Part shown: piece after piece, positions 25,440-32,901 of the stretch | How positions within the stretch are numbered: position 1 is the stretch's first letter | Layout: each line of letters opens with the position of its first letter | From: Dactylosporangium sucinum | Lineage (GTDB): Bacteria > Actinomycetota > Actinomycetes > Mycobacteriales > Micromonosporaceae | Assembly: GCF_014647515.1 (NCBI RefSeq) | Contig: NZ_BMPI01000032.1 | Location: 5,757-69,756, forward strand | Direction: 5' to 3' | Length of the DNA stretch: 64,000 nucleotides | Translations under genes and position numbers: made by a program | The notes under the pieces: generated by a model | The model's input: only the letters and a program-made list of their open reading frames with translations | Told to the model about the DNA's origin: nothing | The model's database searches: none

Positions 25440-26168
25440 GTGGGCGTGCTGCAGCGCTTCGAGAAGCGGCTCGAAGGCCTGGTCGAGGGCACCTTCGCCA
25501 AGGTCTTCAAGGGTGTGGTCCACCCGGTCGAGCTGCTCAACGCCATGCAGCGGGAGGCCGCCGCGCACAAGCAGAACGTCGGCGGGCGCATCCTGGTCCC
25601 CAACCGGTTCGTGATCGAGCTCTCCCCGGCCGACCACACCCGCCTGGCCGCGTATGCGAACGCCCTGGCCCAGGAGCTCGCCCAGTCCCAGGCCGAGTTC
25701 ATCGGCGAGCAGGGCTGGGCCGTCTACGGCGACGTCCTCGTCGAGGTCGACCGCAACGAGACGCTCGACACGGGCCTGTTCCAGATCGTCGCCTCGGTCC
25801 ACACGGGCGGCGAGACCCCGGCCCGCCACGCGTTCGGTGTGCGCCTCGTCACCGAGGACGGCGGCAACTACCTGCTCCCGGTCGGCTCGACGGTGATCGG
25901 CCGCGGCGACCAGGCCACGGTCCGCCTGGCCGACGTCCGCGCGTCCCGCCAGCACGCCCGCCTCGACTACGACGGCCGCCAGGTGGTCCTGACGGACCTG
26001 GGCTCGGCGAACGGCTCCATGGTCAACGGCCGCCGCGTGGCCACGGCCCACCTGTCCCCGGGCGACGAGATCGTGATCGGCAACACCCGCCTGACCTTCC
26101 GGGTGGACGGCGCCGCCGAGGCGACGCGCGTGACCCGCATGCCGGACGGCCCGGCCCCGCGCCCCTGA
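25440..26168 (+). CDS. FhaA-like protein: DUF3662 domain plus C-terminal FHA domain
   Basis: 242 residues. The N-terminal VLQRFEKRLEGLVEGTFAKVFKGVVHPVELLNAMQREA is the DUF3662 domain found at the start of FhaA. The C-terminal 90 residues are an FHA domain, GSTVIGRGDQATVRLADVRASRQHARLDY, with the conserved G-R, S-R-x-H and N-G (GSANGSMVNG) phosphothreonine-binding residues. FhaA docks phosphorylated cell-wall regulators for Ser/Thr kinases. The usual neighbours (fhaB, pstP, rodA, pbpA, pknB) are absent, so this may be a relocated or extra copy. GTG start after AAGGGGG. Confidence 0.9.
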   Translation: MGVLQRFEKRLEGLVEGTFAKVFKGVVHPVELLNAMQREAAAHKQNVGGRILVPNRFVIELSPADHTRLAAYANALAQELAQSQAEFIGEQGWAVYGDVLVEVDRNETLDTGLFQIVASVHTGGETPARHAFGVRLVTEDGGNYLLPVGSTVIGRGDQATVRLADVRASRQHARLDYDGRQVVLTDLGSANGSMVNGRRVATAHLSPGDEIVIGNTRLTFRVDGAAEATRVTRMPDGPAPRP

Positions 26169-26310
26169 CGCCCTGACGGGCGACCCGGGACCGGCTCCCC
26201 CACCGGCCGGCGGCCGTGATCTCAGCCTGACCCGAGCTCCGCGCCGCCGCCCGGCATGGGCCATCATGAACCTGGAGCTTCGAGTACGACAGAGAGCAGG
26301 GGTGCACCTC

Positions 26311-26739
26311 GTGAGCGACTGGAACGCCACCATCATCGACGAGTTCCGGGCCAACGAAGGCCGCGTCGGCGGTCCCTTCACCGGAGCGCCGATGGTGCTC
26401 ATCCACCACCGTGGCCGCAAGAGCGGGCGCGAGCTCGTCAACCCGCTGATGTACCTGCCGGACGGGTCGAACGACGACGTCATCTACGTGTTCGCCTCCA
26501 AGGGTGGCGCACCCGAGAACCCCGACTGGTATTACAACCTCACCGCGGCCGGCCACACCACGATCGAACGCGGCACCGAGTCCTACGCCGTCAGCGTCCG
26601 CGAGCTCACCGGAACCGAACGGGACGAGCGCTTCGACGAGCAGGCCGGCCGATACCCCGGCTTCGCCGAGTACGCGCAGAAGACCGCCGGCATCCGCACC
26701 ATCCCCGTCCTGGAGCTCACCCGCAGCGCCACCGCATAG
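26311..26739 (+). CDS. F420-dependent nitroreductase-family protein (Ddn/DUF385)
   Basis: 142 residues. VGGPFTGAPMVLIHHRGRKSGRELVNPLMYLPDG, YVFASKGGAPENPDWYYNLTAAGHTTIERG and QAGRYPGFAEYAQKTAGIRTIPVLEL are the near-invariant blocks of the deazaflavin-dependent nitroreductase family (mycobacterial Ddn/Rv3547 relatives). They bind F420H2 and reduce quinones or other electron acceptors. I use GTG 26311 (SDWNATIIDEF), eight bases after AGGGG, rather than the upstream ATG. This is the third probable F420 enzyme in the window. Confidence 0.9.
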   Translation: MSDWNATIIDEFRANEGRVGGPFTGAPMVLIHHRGRKSGRELVNPLMYLPDGSNDDVIYVFASKGGAPENPDWYYNLTAAGHTTIERGTESYAVSVRELTGTERDERFDEQAGRYPGFAEYAQKTAGIRTIPVLELTRSATA

Positions 26740-26814
26740 ACCGGCGGTGCCGTCGACGGCGCGTTCATCCGCGGGCGGGGGGCGATTCTGCCGCAGGCCG
26801 GCCGTCCCGCCGTC

Positions 26815-26820
26815 TACGGT
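26815..26820 (+). promoter_or_regulatory. Leaderless-type -10 box
   Basis: TACGGT, six bases, then ATG 26827, with no Shine-Dalgarno sequence between. It is nearly identical to the box before the methyltransferase at 7166. Confidence 0.5.
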
Positions 26821-26826
26821 GTGGGC

Positions 26827-27495
26827 ATGCCGGGCATTCCGCGGGTCGTCACCGACCTCGACGACGTGCCGCCGCGGCGGCTGTTCGAGGTCGCCGAGGC
26901 CGTCACCATGATCCTCAGCCTGCCCGCCGACGCCGCGCGGGACGCCGACGGGCTGGCGGTGGCGATCGGGCAGGGTGAGGAGTGGCGGCTCGCGCACGCG
27001 CTCACGCTGTGGGAGGGCAACCCGCGGCTGCGGCACCTGCTGATCGCCGACGGCAACCCGGCGGAGGCGACGTACGCGCCCGTGAAGCTCGGCGGGCTGC
27101 GCCGCACCGACGGGGTCGAGCTGCAGCCGCAGCCGGTGACGAACACCGCCGAGCAGGCCGCCTGGCTCGCCCAGCGCGTCCAGGACCTGAACATCCGCAG
27201 CCTCGGGCTGGTCGTCTCGCCGTACCATCTGCCCCGGGTGTATCTCACCCTGCTCCAGGCCTGCCAGAACCTCGGCGGGAACGAGCTGGTCCAGCTGCTG
27301 CCCGTCCCCGTCCCGGTCGCGCCGGACACGCCGGTGCCGGAGACCGGCGCCACCGCCTTCGACCTGCTGCCGGGCGAGATCCGGCGGATCATCGTGTACC
27401 GCGAGCAGGGGTGGGTCGCCGGCCCGAAGGAGCTGCGGGAGTACCTCGCCCGGCTGTGGCGGCAGCCGCCGCTCAGCCGAAGTCGGGCAGGATGA
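26827..27495 (+). CDS. YdcF/DUF218-like hypothetical protein
   Basis: 222 residues, cytosolic, no signal peptide. DGLAVAIGQGEEWRLAHALTLW, RHLLIADGNPAE, VTNTAEQAAWLAQRVQDLNIRSLGLVVSPYHLPRVYLTLLQA gives the pattern of a DUF218/YdcF Rossmann-like domain: a GxG near the start, a T-xx-EA block and a final VxSxxHxxR segment. The family binds nucleotides or SAM in some members, but function is unknown. The start is fixed by the TACGGT box six bases upstream. Its 3' end overlaps the convergent VOC gene by 23 bases. Confidence 0.65.
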   Translation: MPGIPRVVTDLDDVPPRRLFEVAEAVTMILSLPADAARDADGLAVAIGQGEEWRLAHALTLWEGNPRLRHLLIADGNPAEATYAPVKLGGLRRTDGVELQPQPVTNTAEQAAWLAQRVQDLNIRSLGLVVSPYHLPRVYLTLLQACQNLGGNELVQLLPVPVPVAPDTPVPETGATAFDLLPGEIRRIIVYREQGWVAGPKELREYLARLWRQPPLSRSRAG

Positions 27496-27901
27496 GCGAC
27501 CCGTCGTCGGCCAGCGGGAAGCCGGGGTTGTGGGCGATCTCCCACACGTGCCCGTCGGGGTCGGTGAAGCAGCCGGCGTAGCCGCCGTAGAACGTCTCGT
27601 GCGCCGGGCTCGTCACCGTCGCGCCCGCCGCGAGCGCGGTGCGCAGGATCTCGTCGACCTCGTCGCGGGAGCGCACGTTGTGGGCGAGGGAGATCCCGCC
27701 GAAGCCGTCGGTGCCGCGGTCGTCGAGACCGGAGTCGGCGGCCAGCATCGCGCGGCCCCACAGCACGAACGCCAGCCCGCCGGCCTGGATGAAGACGGTC
27801 TCCTGGACCTCCTTGCCCCGCCAGCCGAGCCGTTCGTAGAAGGCCCGGGCACGGGCGAGGTCGGCGACGCCGAGCGTGACGATGCTGATCCGCTGGTCCA
27901 T
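27473..27901 (-). CDS. VOC-superfamily protein (glyoxalase/bleomycin-resistance fold)
   Basis: 142 residues with paired beta-alpha-beta-beta-beta units. It starts ISIVTLGVADLARARAFYERLGW, and the second half ends YAGCFTDPDGHVWEIAHNPGF, the typical D-P-D-G-x-x-W-E-I metal-ligand region. An N-terminal metal histidine is not evident, so it may bind ligand without classic glyoxalase chemistry. The start ATG follows a TACCGT box by seven bases, suggesting a leaderless transcript. Confidence 0.87.
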   Translation of the reverse strand: MDQRISIVTLGVADLARARAFYERLGWRGKEVQETVFIQAGGLAFVLWGRAMLAADSGLDDRGTDGFGGISLAHNVRSRDEVDEILRTALAAGATVTSPAHETFYGGYAGCFTDPDGHVWEIAHNPGFPLADDGSLILPDFG

Positions 27902-27908
27902 GATCCCG

Positions 27909-27914
27909 ACGGTA
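27909..27914 (-). promoter_or_regulatory. Leaderless-type -10 box of the VOC gene
   Basis: TACCGT on the minus strand, seven bases, then ATG 27901. Confidence 0.45.
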
Positions 27915-27929
27915 CCAACGCCTCCGGGA

Positions 27930-29231
27930 TCAGCAACTGCGCAGCAGCCGGTCGAGCACGCGCGTGCCGAACAGCAGCCCGTCCACCGGCACCCGCTCGT
28001 CGACGCCGTGGAACAGCGACGTGAAGTCCAGCTCCGGCGGCAGCCGCAGCGGCGCGAACCCGAAGCCGCGGATGCCGAGCGCCTGGAACGCCTTCGCGTC
28101 GGTACCGCCGGGCAGCAGGTACGGCAGCACGTGCGCGCCCGGGTCCTCCGCGACGAGCGCGGCCGTCATCGCGTCGACGAGCCGCCCGTCGAACGTCGTC
28201 GCGACCGGCGGCAGCGACGCCCAGTCCTGCTCGACGTCCGGCCCGAGCAGCTCGGCGACGGTCCGCTGGAACTCGGCCTCGCGACCCGGCAGGACGCGCC
28301 CGTCGACGGTCGCCGACGCCACCGAGGGCACCACGTTGGCCTTCACCCCGGCGTCGAACATGGTCACGTTGGCGGTGTCGCGCAGCGCCGCGCCGATGAG
28401 CCGCGCCGCGTTGCCGAACCGGGCGACGGCCGCCTCCGGGTCGTCCTCGTCGAACGGCACCCCGGTCAGCTCGGCGACCCCGTGCAGGAACTCGCGCATC
28501 GGCCCGGTGAGCACGAGCGGGAACCGGTGCCCGTCCAGGCGGGTCACGGCGGCGGCGAGCTTGGCGACGGCGTTGTCGGTGTGCACGAGCGAGCCGTGCC
28601 CCGCCGTCCCCCGCACCTTCAGCCGCAGCCACACGGCGCCCTTCTCCGCGGTCTGCACGAGGTACGCCCGGACCCCGTCGCGCACGGTGAGCGAGAACCC
28701 GCCGACCTCGCTGATCGCCTCGGTGACCCCGTCGAACAGTTCCGGCCGGTGCTCGACGAGCCACCGCGCACCCTGGAACCCGCCCGCCTCCTCGTCCGCC
28801 AGGAAAGCGAACACGATGTCCCTCGGCGGGACGAGGTTCTCCCGGCGGTACTGCCGGGCAAGGGCGAGCGACATCGCCACCATGTGCTTCATGTCGATCG
28901 CGCCGCGCCCCCAGACGTAGCCGTCGCGGACCTCGCCGGAGAACGGGTGCACCGACCACTCCGCCGGGTCGGCCGGCACCACGTCGAGGTGCCCGTGCAC
29001 GAGCAGCGCGCCGCGGCCGGGGTCGGCGCCCGGCAGCCGCACGACGACGTTCCCGCGCCGCGGCCCGGACTCGACGTACTCCGGCCGGTACCCGGCCTCC
29101 GCGAGCCGCTCCGCGACGAACTCCGCGGCGGCGCGTTCCCCGTTGCCGTCCCGTGGGTCGTCGGTGACGGCCGTGTCGAACCGGATCAGCTCGCTGGCGA
29201 GCCCGACGACCTCATCCTGCGCGGTAGCCAT
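27930..29231 (-). CDS. M20-family metallopeptidase (succinyl-diaminopimelate desuccinylase/ArgE-like)
   Basis: 433 residues. The metal ligands are visible in order: H in LLVHGHLDVVPAD, D in VWGRGAIDMKH, EE in FLADEEAGG, E in AISEVGG and H in SLFHGVDERV. A dimerisation domain with GHGSLVHTDNAV lies between. The protein is cytosolic and should hydrolyse an N-acyl amino acid or dipeptide using two zinc ions. It resembles the M20/M25/M40 aminoacylase-like group common in actinomycetes rather than a specific DapE. The ATG is preceded by TAGGGT at six bases. The start is divergent from the Gly-rich protein gene. Confidence 0.9.
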   Translation of the reverse strand: MATAQDEVVGLASELIRFDTAVTDDPRDGNGERAAAEFVAERLAEAGYRPEYVESGPRRGNVVVRLPGADPGRGALLVHGHLDVVPADPAEWSVHPFSGEVRDGYVWGRGAIDMKHMVAMSLALARQYRRENLVPPRDIVFAFLADEEAGGFQGARWLVEHRPELFDGVTEAISEVGGFSLTVRDGVRAYLVQTAEKGAVWLRLKVRGTAGHGSLVHTDNAVAKLAAAVTRLDGHRFPLVLTGPMREFLHGVAELTGVPFDEDDPEAAVARFGNAARLIGAALRDTANVTMFDAGVKANVVPSVASATVDGRVLPGREAEFQRTVAELLGPDVEQDWASLPPVATTFDGRLVDAMTAALVAEDPGAHVLPYLLPGGTDAKAFQALGIRGFGFAPLRLPPELDFTSLFHGVDERVPVDGLLFGTRVLDRLLRSC

Positions 29232-29237
29232 CCGCGC

Positions 29238-29243
29238 ACCCTA
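29238..29243 (-). promoter_or_regulatory. Leaderless-type -10 box of the M20 peptidase gene
   Basis: TAGGGT on the minus strand, six bases, then ATG 29231. Confidence 0.5.
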
Positions 29244-29355
29244 CGGCCGGTGCCGGGCCCGATTCACAGGTACCCCGAAGGTCCGCGGGATTGACGGCAC
29301 AGGCTGGCGGGGCATTGTCGGCTGGTACAGCCATGAGCCCGAAGGGAACCCGAAC

Positions 29356-30000
29356 ATGACCGACGACGCAGCGAACGGCACGCCGGTGCCGCCGTGGGCG
29401 GGGCCCGCGCCCGAGACGCCGGCCCCCGCACCGAGGGGCGGCCGCGCCTCGAAGCTCAAGATCGGCATCGTGGCCGCCGTGTCCGGCGCGATCGTGATCG
29501 GCGGTGGCGTGGCGGTGGCGAACGCGGCCAGCACCGGGAACGCCGTCCAGCAGGGTCCGGGCGGCGGCCACGGCGGATACGGCGGGTACGGCGGCCCGGG
29601 TGGCGGCCCCGGCGGGGGCTTCCCCGGCGGCCGCGGCGGCATGGAGCGTGGCGGCACCCACGGCGCCCTCCACGGCGACTTCGTCGTGAAGGACAGCTCC
29701 GGCAAGTACGTCACCTACCGCCTGCAGACCGGCACCGTCACCGCCGTCAGCGACACGTCCATCACGGTCAAGAGCGAGGACGGCTACAGCACCACGTTCG
29801 CCGTCAACGACAGCACCAAGGTCGGCAACGGCTCCGGCAAGATCGGCGACGTCAAGACCGGCAACACGGTGACGGTCGTCGGCACCGTGGACGGCACCAC
29901 GGTGACGGCGACGAGGATCGCCGACACGTCGCTGCGCGGCAACAAGCCGAGTCGCCAGCCGCGCGGCAGCGACGCCCCCAAGCCGACGAAGACGGCTTAG
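29356..30000 (+). CDS. Membrane-anchored protein with Gly-rich linker and DUF5666-like beta domain
   Basis: 214 residues. A Pro/Ala-rich cytosolic start precedes one helix (IGIVAAVSGAIVIGGGVAVANAA), then a glycine-rich stretch (repeated GGYGGYGGPGGGPGGG at about residues 71-95). An outer domain follows in which TGTVTAVSDTSITVKSEDGYSTTFAVND and GDVKTGNTVTVVGTVDGTTVTATRI form the repeated OB-like strands seen in DUF5666 proteins. A basic tail ends it. Function unknown; the domain is exposed outside. The ATG follows GAAGGGA at eight bases. Confidence 0.75.
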   Translation: MTDDAANGTPVPPWAGPAPETPAPAPRGGRASKLKIGIVAAVSGAIVIGGGVAVANAASTGNAVQQGPGGGHGGYGGYGGPGGGPGGGFPGGRGGMERGGTHGALHGDFVVKDSSGKYVTYRLQTGTVTAVSDTSITVKSEDGYSTTFAVNDSTKVGNGSGKIGDVKTGNTVTVVGTVDGTTVTATRIADTSLRGNKPSRQPRGSDAPKPTKTA

Positions 30001-30001
30001 C

Positions 30002-30451
30002 TTAGAGGTCGCGGACGAAGGTCACGAGCGTGCGGCCCGGCCCGTTGTAGTCCGGGACCGGGCCGCCGACCGTGAACCCGAGCCGGCGGTGGAACGCGAT
30101 CGACGCCTCGTTGACCGGCGACGTGATCGCGCTGACGACCCGCCGGTCGTGCTCCCGGGCGAGGGCGAAGAACCGCTCGTAGAGCGTGCGGGCCAGCCCC
30201 TGGCCGCGGGTGCCGGGGTGGACGCCGACGAAGTGGATGTACGCCTCGTCCGGCTCGGACGGCGACAGGATCCCCACCAGGAACCCGCGCAGCCCCGCCG
30301 GCCCCTCCGCCACCAGGCTCGTGCGGTGGAAGTGGTCGAGGAACAGCCGCGGCAGCCCGGCCAGGATCGGCCGCCCCCACCAGTCGTCGACCACCGCGGC
30401 GATGGCGTCGTAGTCGCCCGGCCGCGCGAGGCGGATCAGCGGTTCGGTCAT
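30002..30451 (-). CDS. GNAT-family N-acetyltransferase
   Basis: 149 residues. IRLARPGDYDAIAAVVDDWWGRPILAGLPRLFLDHF begins the GNAT fold. FVGVHPGTRGQGLARTLYERFFALA holds the acetyl-CoA pyrophosphate loop (Q/R-x-x-G-x-G/A), and SPVNEASIAFHRRLGFTVGG the conserved C-terminal motif. It acetylates an unknown amine. Its ATG overlaps the stop of the ESX-like helical protein gene (ATGA), so the three minus-strand genes here are translated as one unit. A GNAT within an ESX-like unit might modify the upstream products. Confidence 0.88.
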   Translation of the reverse strand: MTEPLIRLARPGDYDAIAAVVDDWWGRPILAGLPRLFLDHFHRTSLVAEGPAGLRGFLVGILSPSEPDEAYIHFVGVHPGTRGQGLARTLYERFFALAREHDRRVVSAITSPVNEASIAFHRRLGFTVGGPVPDYNGPGRTLVTFVRDL

Positions 30452-31248
30452 CGGTCCATCCTGATCGAGCGGGGCCAGCGGCCGCCGGGCAGGGCGGTGT
30501 GGTCGGCCAGCTCGCCGGACAGGCGCCGCACGCTCGCCACGTCGGCGGCGAGGCGCTCGGCGAGGTGGGCCGCGCCCGAGACCAGCTCGCCGACGACCGT
30601 GCCGACGAGGTCGGCCAGGTCCTGCAGCGACGACGGGAACTGGGTGAGCACGCCGGCCATCGTCGCGGCGCCCTCCAGGCATGCCGTCGTCAGCGCGGCG
30701 GCGACGGCGGCGACGCGGTCGGCGAGGCCGGTGAGGTACGCGAGGTTCGCCGTGGCCACCTCGGCGAGCCAGTCGCTGGTGGCGCGGGCCTGGGCGGCGG
30801 CCTGCCCGAGGGCGTCGAGCTGCTCGCGGGCGACCTCGAGGTACGCGTCCTTGGCGGGACCGGCCCAGTAGACGAGGTTGCGCCCGGGCGGGTCGAGCGC
30901 CGCGGCGACCCCGGTGACCGGCGTGAACACGGCCGGCAGCCAGGCCAGGCTGGCGTCCAGCAGCGCCAGCACGGGCACCGCGCGGGCGGCGGCCAGCTCG
31001 GCCCGGTCCAGGACGCGCCCGACCCGCAGGCGGAGCATGGCGAGCCGGTGCCGGATGAGCGCGAGCCCGTCGGCGGCGTCGGCGGTGACCCGCTCGACGA
31101 TGCCGCCGAACCAGCCGTCGGTGGCGAGGCGCCGCTCGACCAGCCGGATCCCGGCCTCGACCCGGCCGAGGAGCCGGTCCCACTCGGCCCGCACCTCGGC
31201 CAGGCTCACCTCCACGGCCGCGACCGCGTGCCGCAGCGGCTCAGTCAC
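30448..31248 (-). CDS. Helical ESX/T7SS-associated-like protein
   Basis: 266 residues, almost entirely alpha-helical. It has a long charged first half (VSLAEVRAEWDRLLGRVEAGIRLVERRLATDG), a hydrophobic middle (AVPVLALLDASLAWLPAVFTPVTGVAAALD) and alanine-rich coiled segments to the end. There is no signal peptide. The size, composition and eight-base overlap with a 112-residue EspC-like gene resemble PPE/LXG-type partners of type VII secretion pairs, but no W-x-G or Y-x-x-x-D/E signal is clear. I infer an ESX-like substrate or chaperone, with no assigned function. Confidence 0.5.
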   Translation of the reverse strand: MTEPLRHAVAAVEVSLAEVRAEWDRLLGRVEAGIRLVERRLATDGWFGGIVERVTADAADGLALIRHRLAMLRLRVGRVLDRAELAAARAVPVLALLDASLAWLPAVFTPVTGVAAALDPPGRNLVYWAGPAKDAYLEVAREQLDALGQAAAQARATSDWLAEVATANLAYLTGLADRVAAVAAALTTACLEGAATMAGVLTQFPSSLQDLADLVGTVVGELVSGAAHLAERLAADVASVRRLSGELADHTALPGGRWPRSIRMDR

Positions 31249-31579
31249 CCCACACCGCCGCGAGGTCGGCGACGGCGCCGAGGTCGGCCGCCGAGTACCG
31301 CTCGGCGCACGCCCGCAGCGCCGCCGCGATGCCGTGGAACTCCGCCGCGGCGTCGCCGAACAGCCCGGCGAGGTGCGCGCGCATCTCCTCGTACACCCGC
31401 CATTGCCCGGTGTCCGGCACATCCGCGACGGCGAACCCCAGCGGCGACAGCCCGAGCCCCGCGGTCGCGGCCCGCACGGCCGTCATGCGCTCCCCGGCGT
31501 CGTCCCACCGGGCCGCCTCCGCGCGGATCGCCTGGCGCGCGGCCCGGATCGCGGCCGGCGAGCCGTAGTCGAACTCCAT
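31241..31579 (-). CDS. Small helical EspC/WXG100-like protein
   Basis: 112 residues starting MEFDYGSPAAIRAARQAIRAEAARWDDAGERM, then TAGLGLSPLGFAVADVP and AHLAGLFGDAAAEFHGIAAALRACAERYSAADLGAVADLAAVW. Two long helices with a central break and a polar, tyrosine-containing tail (ERYSAAD) fit the EspC/ESX secretion-associated family of type VII targets. It is the first gene of a three-gene overlapping unit. No secretion machinery (EccC etc.) is in the window. Confidence 0.6.
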   Translation of the reverse strand: MEFDYGSPAAIRAARQAIRAEAARWDDAGERMTAVRAATAGLGLSPLGFAVADVPDTGQWRVYEEMRAHLAGLFGDAAAEFHGIAAALRACAERYSAADLGAVADLAAVWGD

Positions 31580-31588
31580 CGTTCCCCT

Positions 31589-31643
31589 CCCCCGTACGAG
31601 CCTCTGCCCCCGTACGTGCCTCTGCCCCCCGTACGGGCCTCTC
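31589..31643. repeat. Three tandem 18-19 bp repeats containing GTACG cores
   Basis: Consecutive copies start at 31589, 31607 and 31625: CCCCC-GTACGAG-CCTCTG, CCCCC-GTACGTG-CCTCTG and CCCCCC-GTACGGG-CCTCTC. Each contains the palindrome CGTACG. They fill the divergent gap between the EspC-like gene (start 10 bases away) and the beta-lactamase-family gene, ending 26 bases before its -10 box. They look like an array of operator sites. Confidence 0.7.
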
Positions 31644-31668
31644 CCCGGCACGAGGCCGGAATCGTACA

Positions 31669-31674
31669 TAGGGT
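31669..31674 (+). promoter_or_regulatory. Leaderless-type -10 box of the serine hydrolase gene
   Basis: TAGGGT, seven bases, then ATG 31682. The tandem CGTACG repeats lie just upstream. Confidence 0.5.
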
Positions 31675-31681
31675 GGACCGC

Positions 31682-32830
31682 ATGGACGAACTGCTCCGAG
31701 CGCTGCAGACGAGGATCGAGGCGGGCGAGCTTCCCGGCGCCGTCGCCGCGGTGGCCACCACCACGGGCGATGCCCGGGTGGAGGCGCTCGGCGTGACGGA
31801 GTTCGGCGGTACGGCCCCGATGCGCCGCGACACCCCGTTCCGCATCACGTCGATGACGAAGCCGATGGTCGCGGCGGCGGCCATGATGCTCGTCGAGGAC
31901 GGCACCCTGGCCCTGGACGCGCCGGTCGAGCGCTGGCTGCCCGAGCTGGCCGGCCGCCGGGTCCTGCGCCGTCCCGACGCGGACCTGGACGATACGGTGC
32001 CGGCGGATCGCCCCCTGCTCGTCGAGGATCTCCTGACGTTCCGCCTGGGCCACGGGCTGCTGCTGGGCCCGGAGGCCGACTACCCGGTGGCGGCGGCGGG
32101 CCGGGCGCTCGATCTGGCCCTGGCCGAGCCGGACCCGCGCACCCCGCACCCGCCCGACGAGTGGCTGCGCCGATTCGCGACCCTGCCGCTGCTGCACCAG
32201 CCGGGCGAGCGGTGGATGTACAACTCGGGCACCCTGGTCCTCGGGGCGCTGCTGGCCCGCGCGTCCGGCGCGGCGCTGGACGAACTGCTGCGGGAGCGCC
32301 TGTTCACTCCCCTCGGCATGACGTCCACCGGCTTCTCGCTGCACCCGGCCGTGGCCGCGCGGCTCCCGGCCCGCTACCTGGGCGGCATACGCCAGCCGCT
32401 GTCGGCCCCGTCGGACTGGACGCAACGCCCGGTCTTCCCGGACGGCTCGGCCGGCCTGGCGTCCACAGTGGACGACGTGGTGACGTTCGGCCGGTTCCTC
32501 CTGTCGCGCGGCGCCGGCCTGCTGTCGCCGGCGTCGGTGACGGCGATGACGACGAACCACCTGACGCAGGGCCAGATCGACGCGGCCGGCGTCCTCCTGG
32601 ACGGCAGGGGCTGGGGCTACGGCATGTCGGTCACGGTGCGGCCGGACGAGGTCTCGGCGGCGGGCCGCTACGGCTGGGACGGCGGCTACGGAACGTCATG
32701 GTGCAACGACCCGGCCACGGGGCGGGTGTGCGTCCTGCTGACCCAGGTCTCGGACATCCTCTGGAACGGCACAGCGACGGCGTTCGCCCGGCTGGCCCTG
32801 CGCTGCCGCCTCGACGGTGCCCCGGGCTGA
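31682..32830 (+). CDS. Beta-lactamase-family serine hydrolase (class C/esterase type)
   Basis: 382 residues. The catalytic serine/lysine pair is in ITSMTKPMVAAAA (S-x-x-K) and the Y-x-N tyrosine in WMYNSGTLVLGALLA. A C-terminal segment GRYGWDGGYGTSWCNDP takes the place of the K/H-T-G motif (here W-D-G-G). It lacks a signal peptide, so it is probably a cytosolic esterase or peptidase of the class C fold rather than a secreted beta-lactamase. The start is set by the TAGGGT box seven bases upstream. Substrate unknown. Confidence 0.88.
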   Translation: MDELLRALQTRIEAGELPGAVAAVATTTGDARVEALGVTEFGGTAPMRRDTPFRITSMTKPMVAAAAMMLVEDGTLALDAPVERWLPELAGRRVLRRPDADLDDTVPADRPLLVEDLLTFRLGHGLLLGPEADYPVAAAGRALDLALAEPDPRTPHPPDEWLRRFATLPLLHQPGERWMYNSGTLVLGALLARASGAALDELLRERLFTPLGMTSTGFSLHPAVAARLPARYLGGIRQPLSAPSDWTQRPVFPDGSAGLASTVDDVVTFGRFLLSRGAGLLSPASVTAMTTNHLTQGQIDAAGVLLDGRGWGYGMSVTVRPDEVSAAGRYGWDGGYGTSWCNDPATGRVCVLLTQVSDILWNGTATAFARLALRCRLDGAPG

Positions 32831-32840
32831 CGAGCCTGGA

Positions 32841-32868
32841 CACCCAGCGATCGAACGGTCGCCGGGTG
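32841..32868. terminator. Hairpin between convergent genes
   Basis: CACCC-A-GCGA pairs with TCGC-C-GGGTG (nine base pairs, one mismatch, eight-base loop) between the stops of the serine hydrolase and the EcsC-family gene. Confidence 0.45.
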
Positions 32869-32901
32869 CGGCGTCCGGGAACGTCGACGGGCGCCCGTGG
32901 G

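Noticed and set aside
31656-31672. CCGGAATCGTACATAGG, similar to the CCTA-N9-TAGG elements
   Set aside because: The left half mismatches at two of four positions, and the TAGG is already explained by the TAGGGT -10 box.
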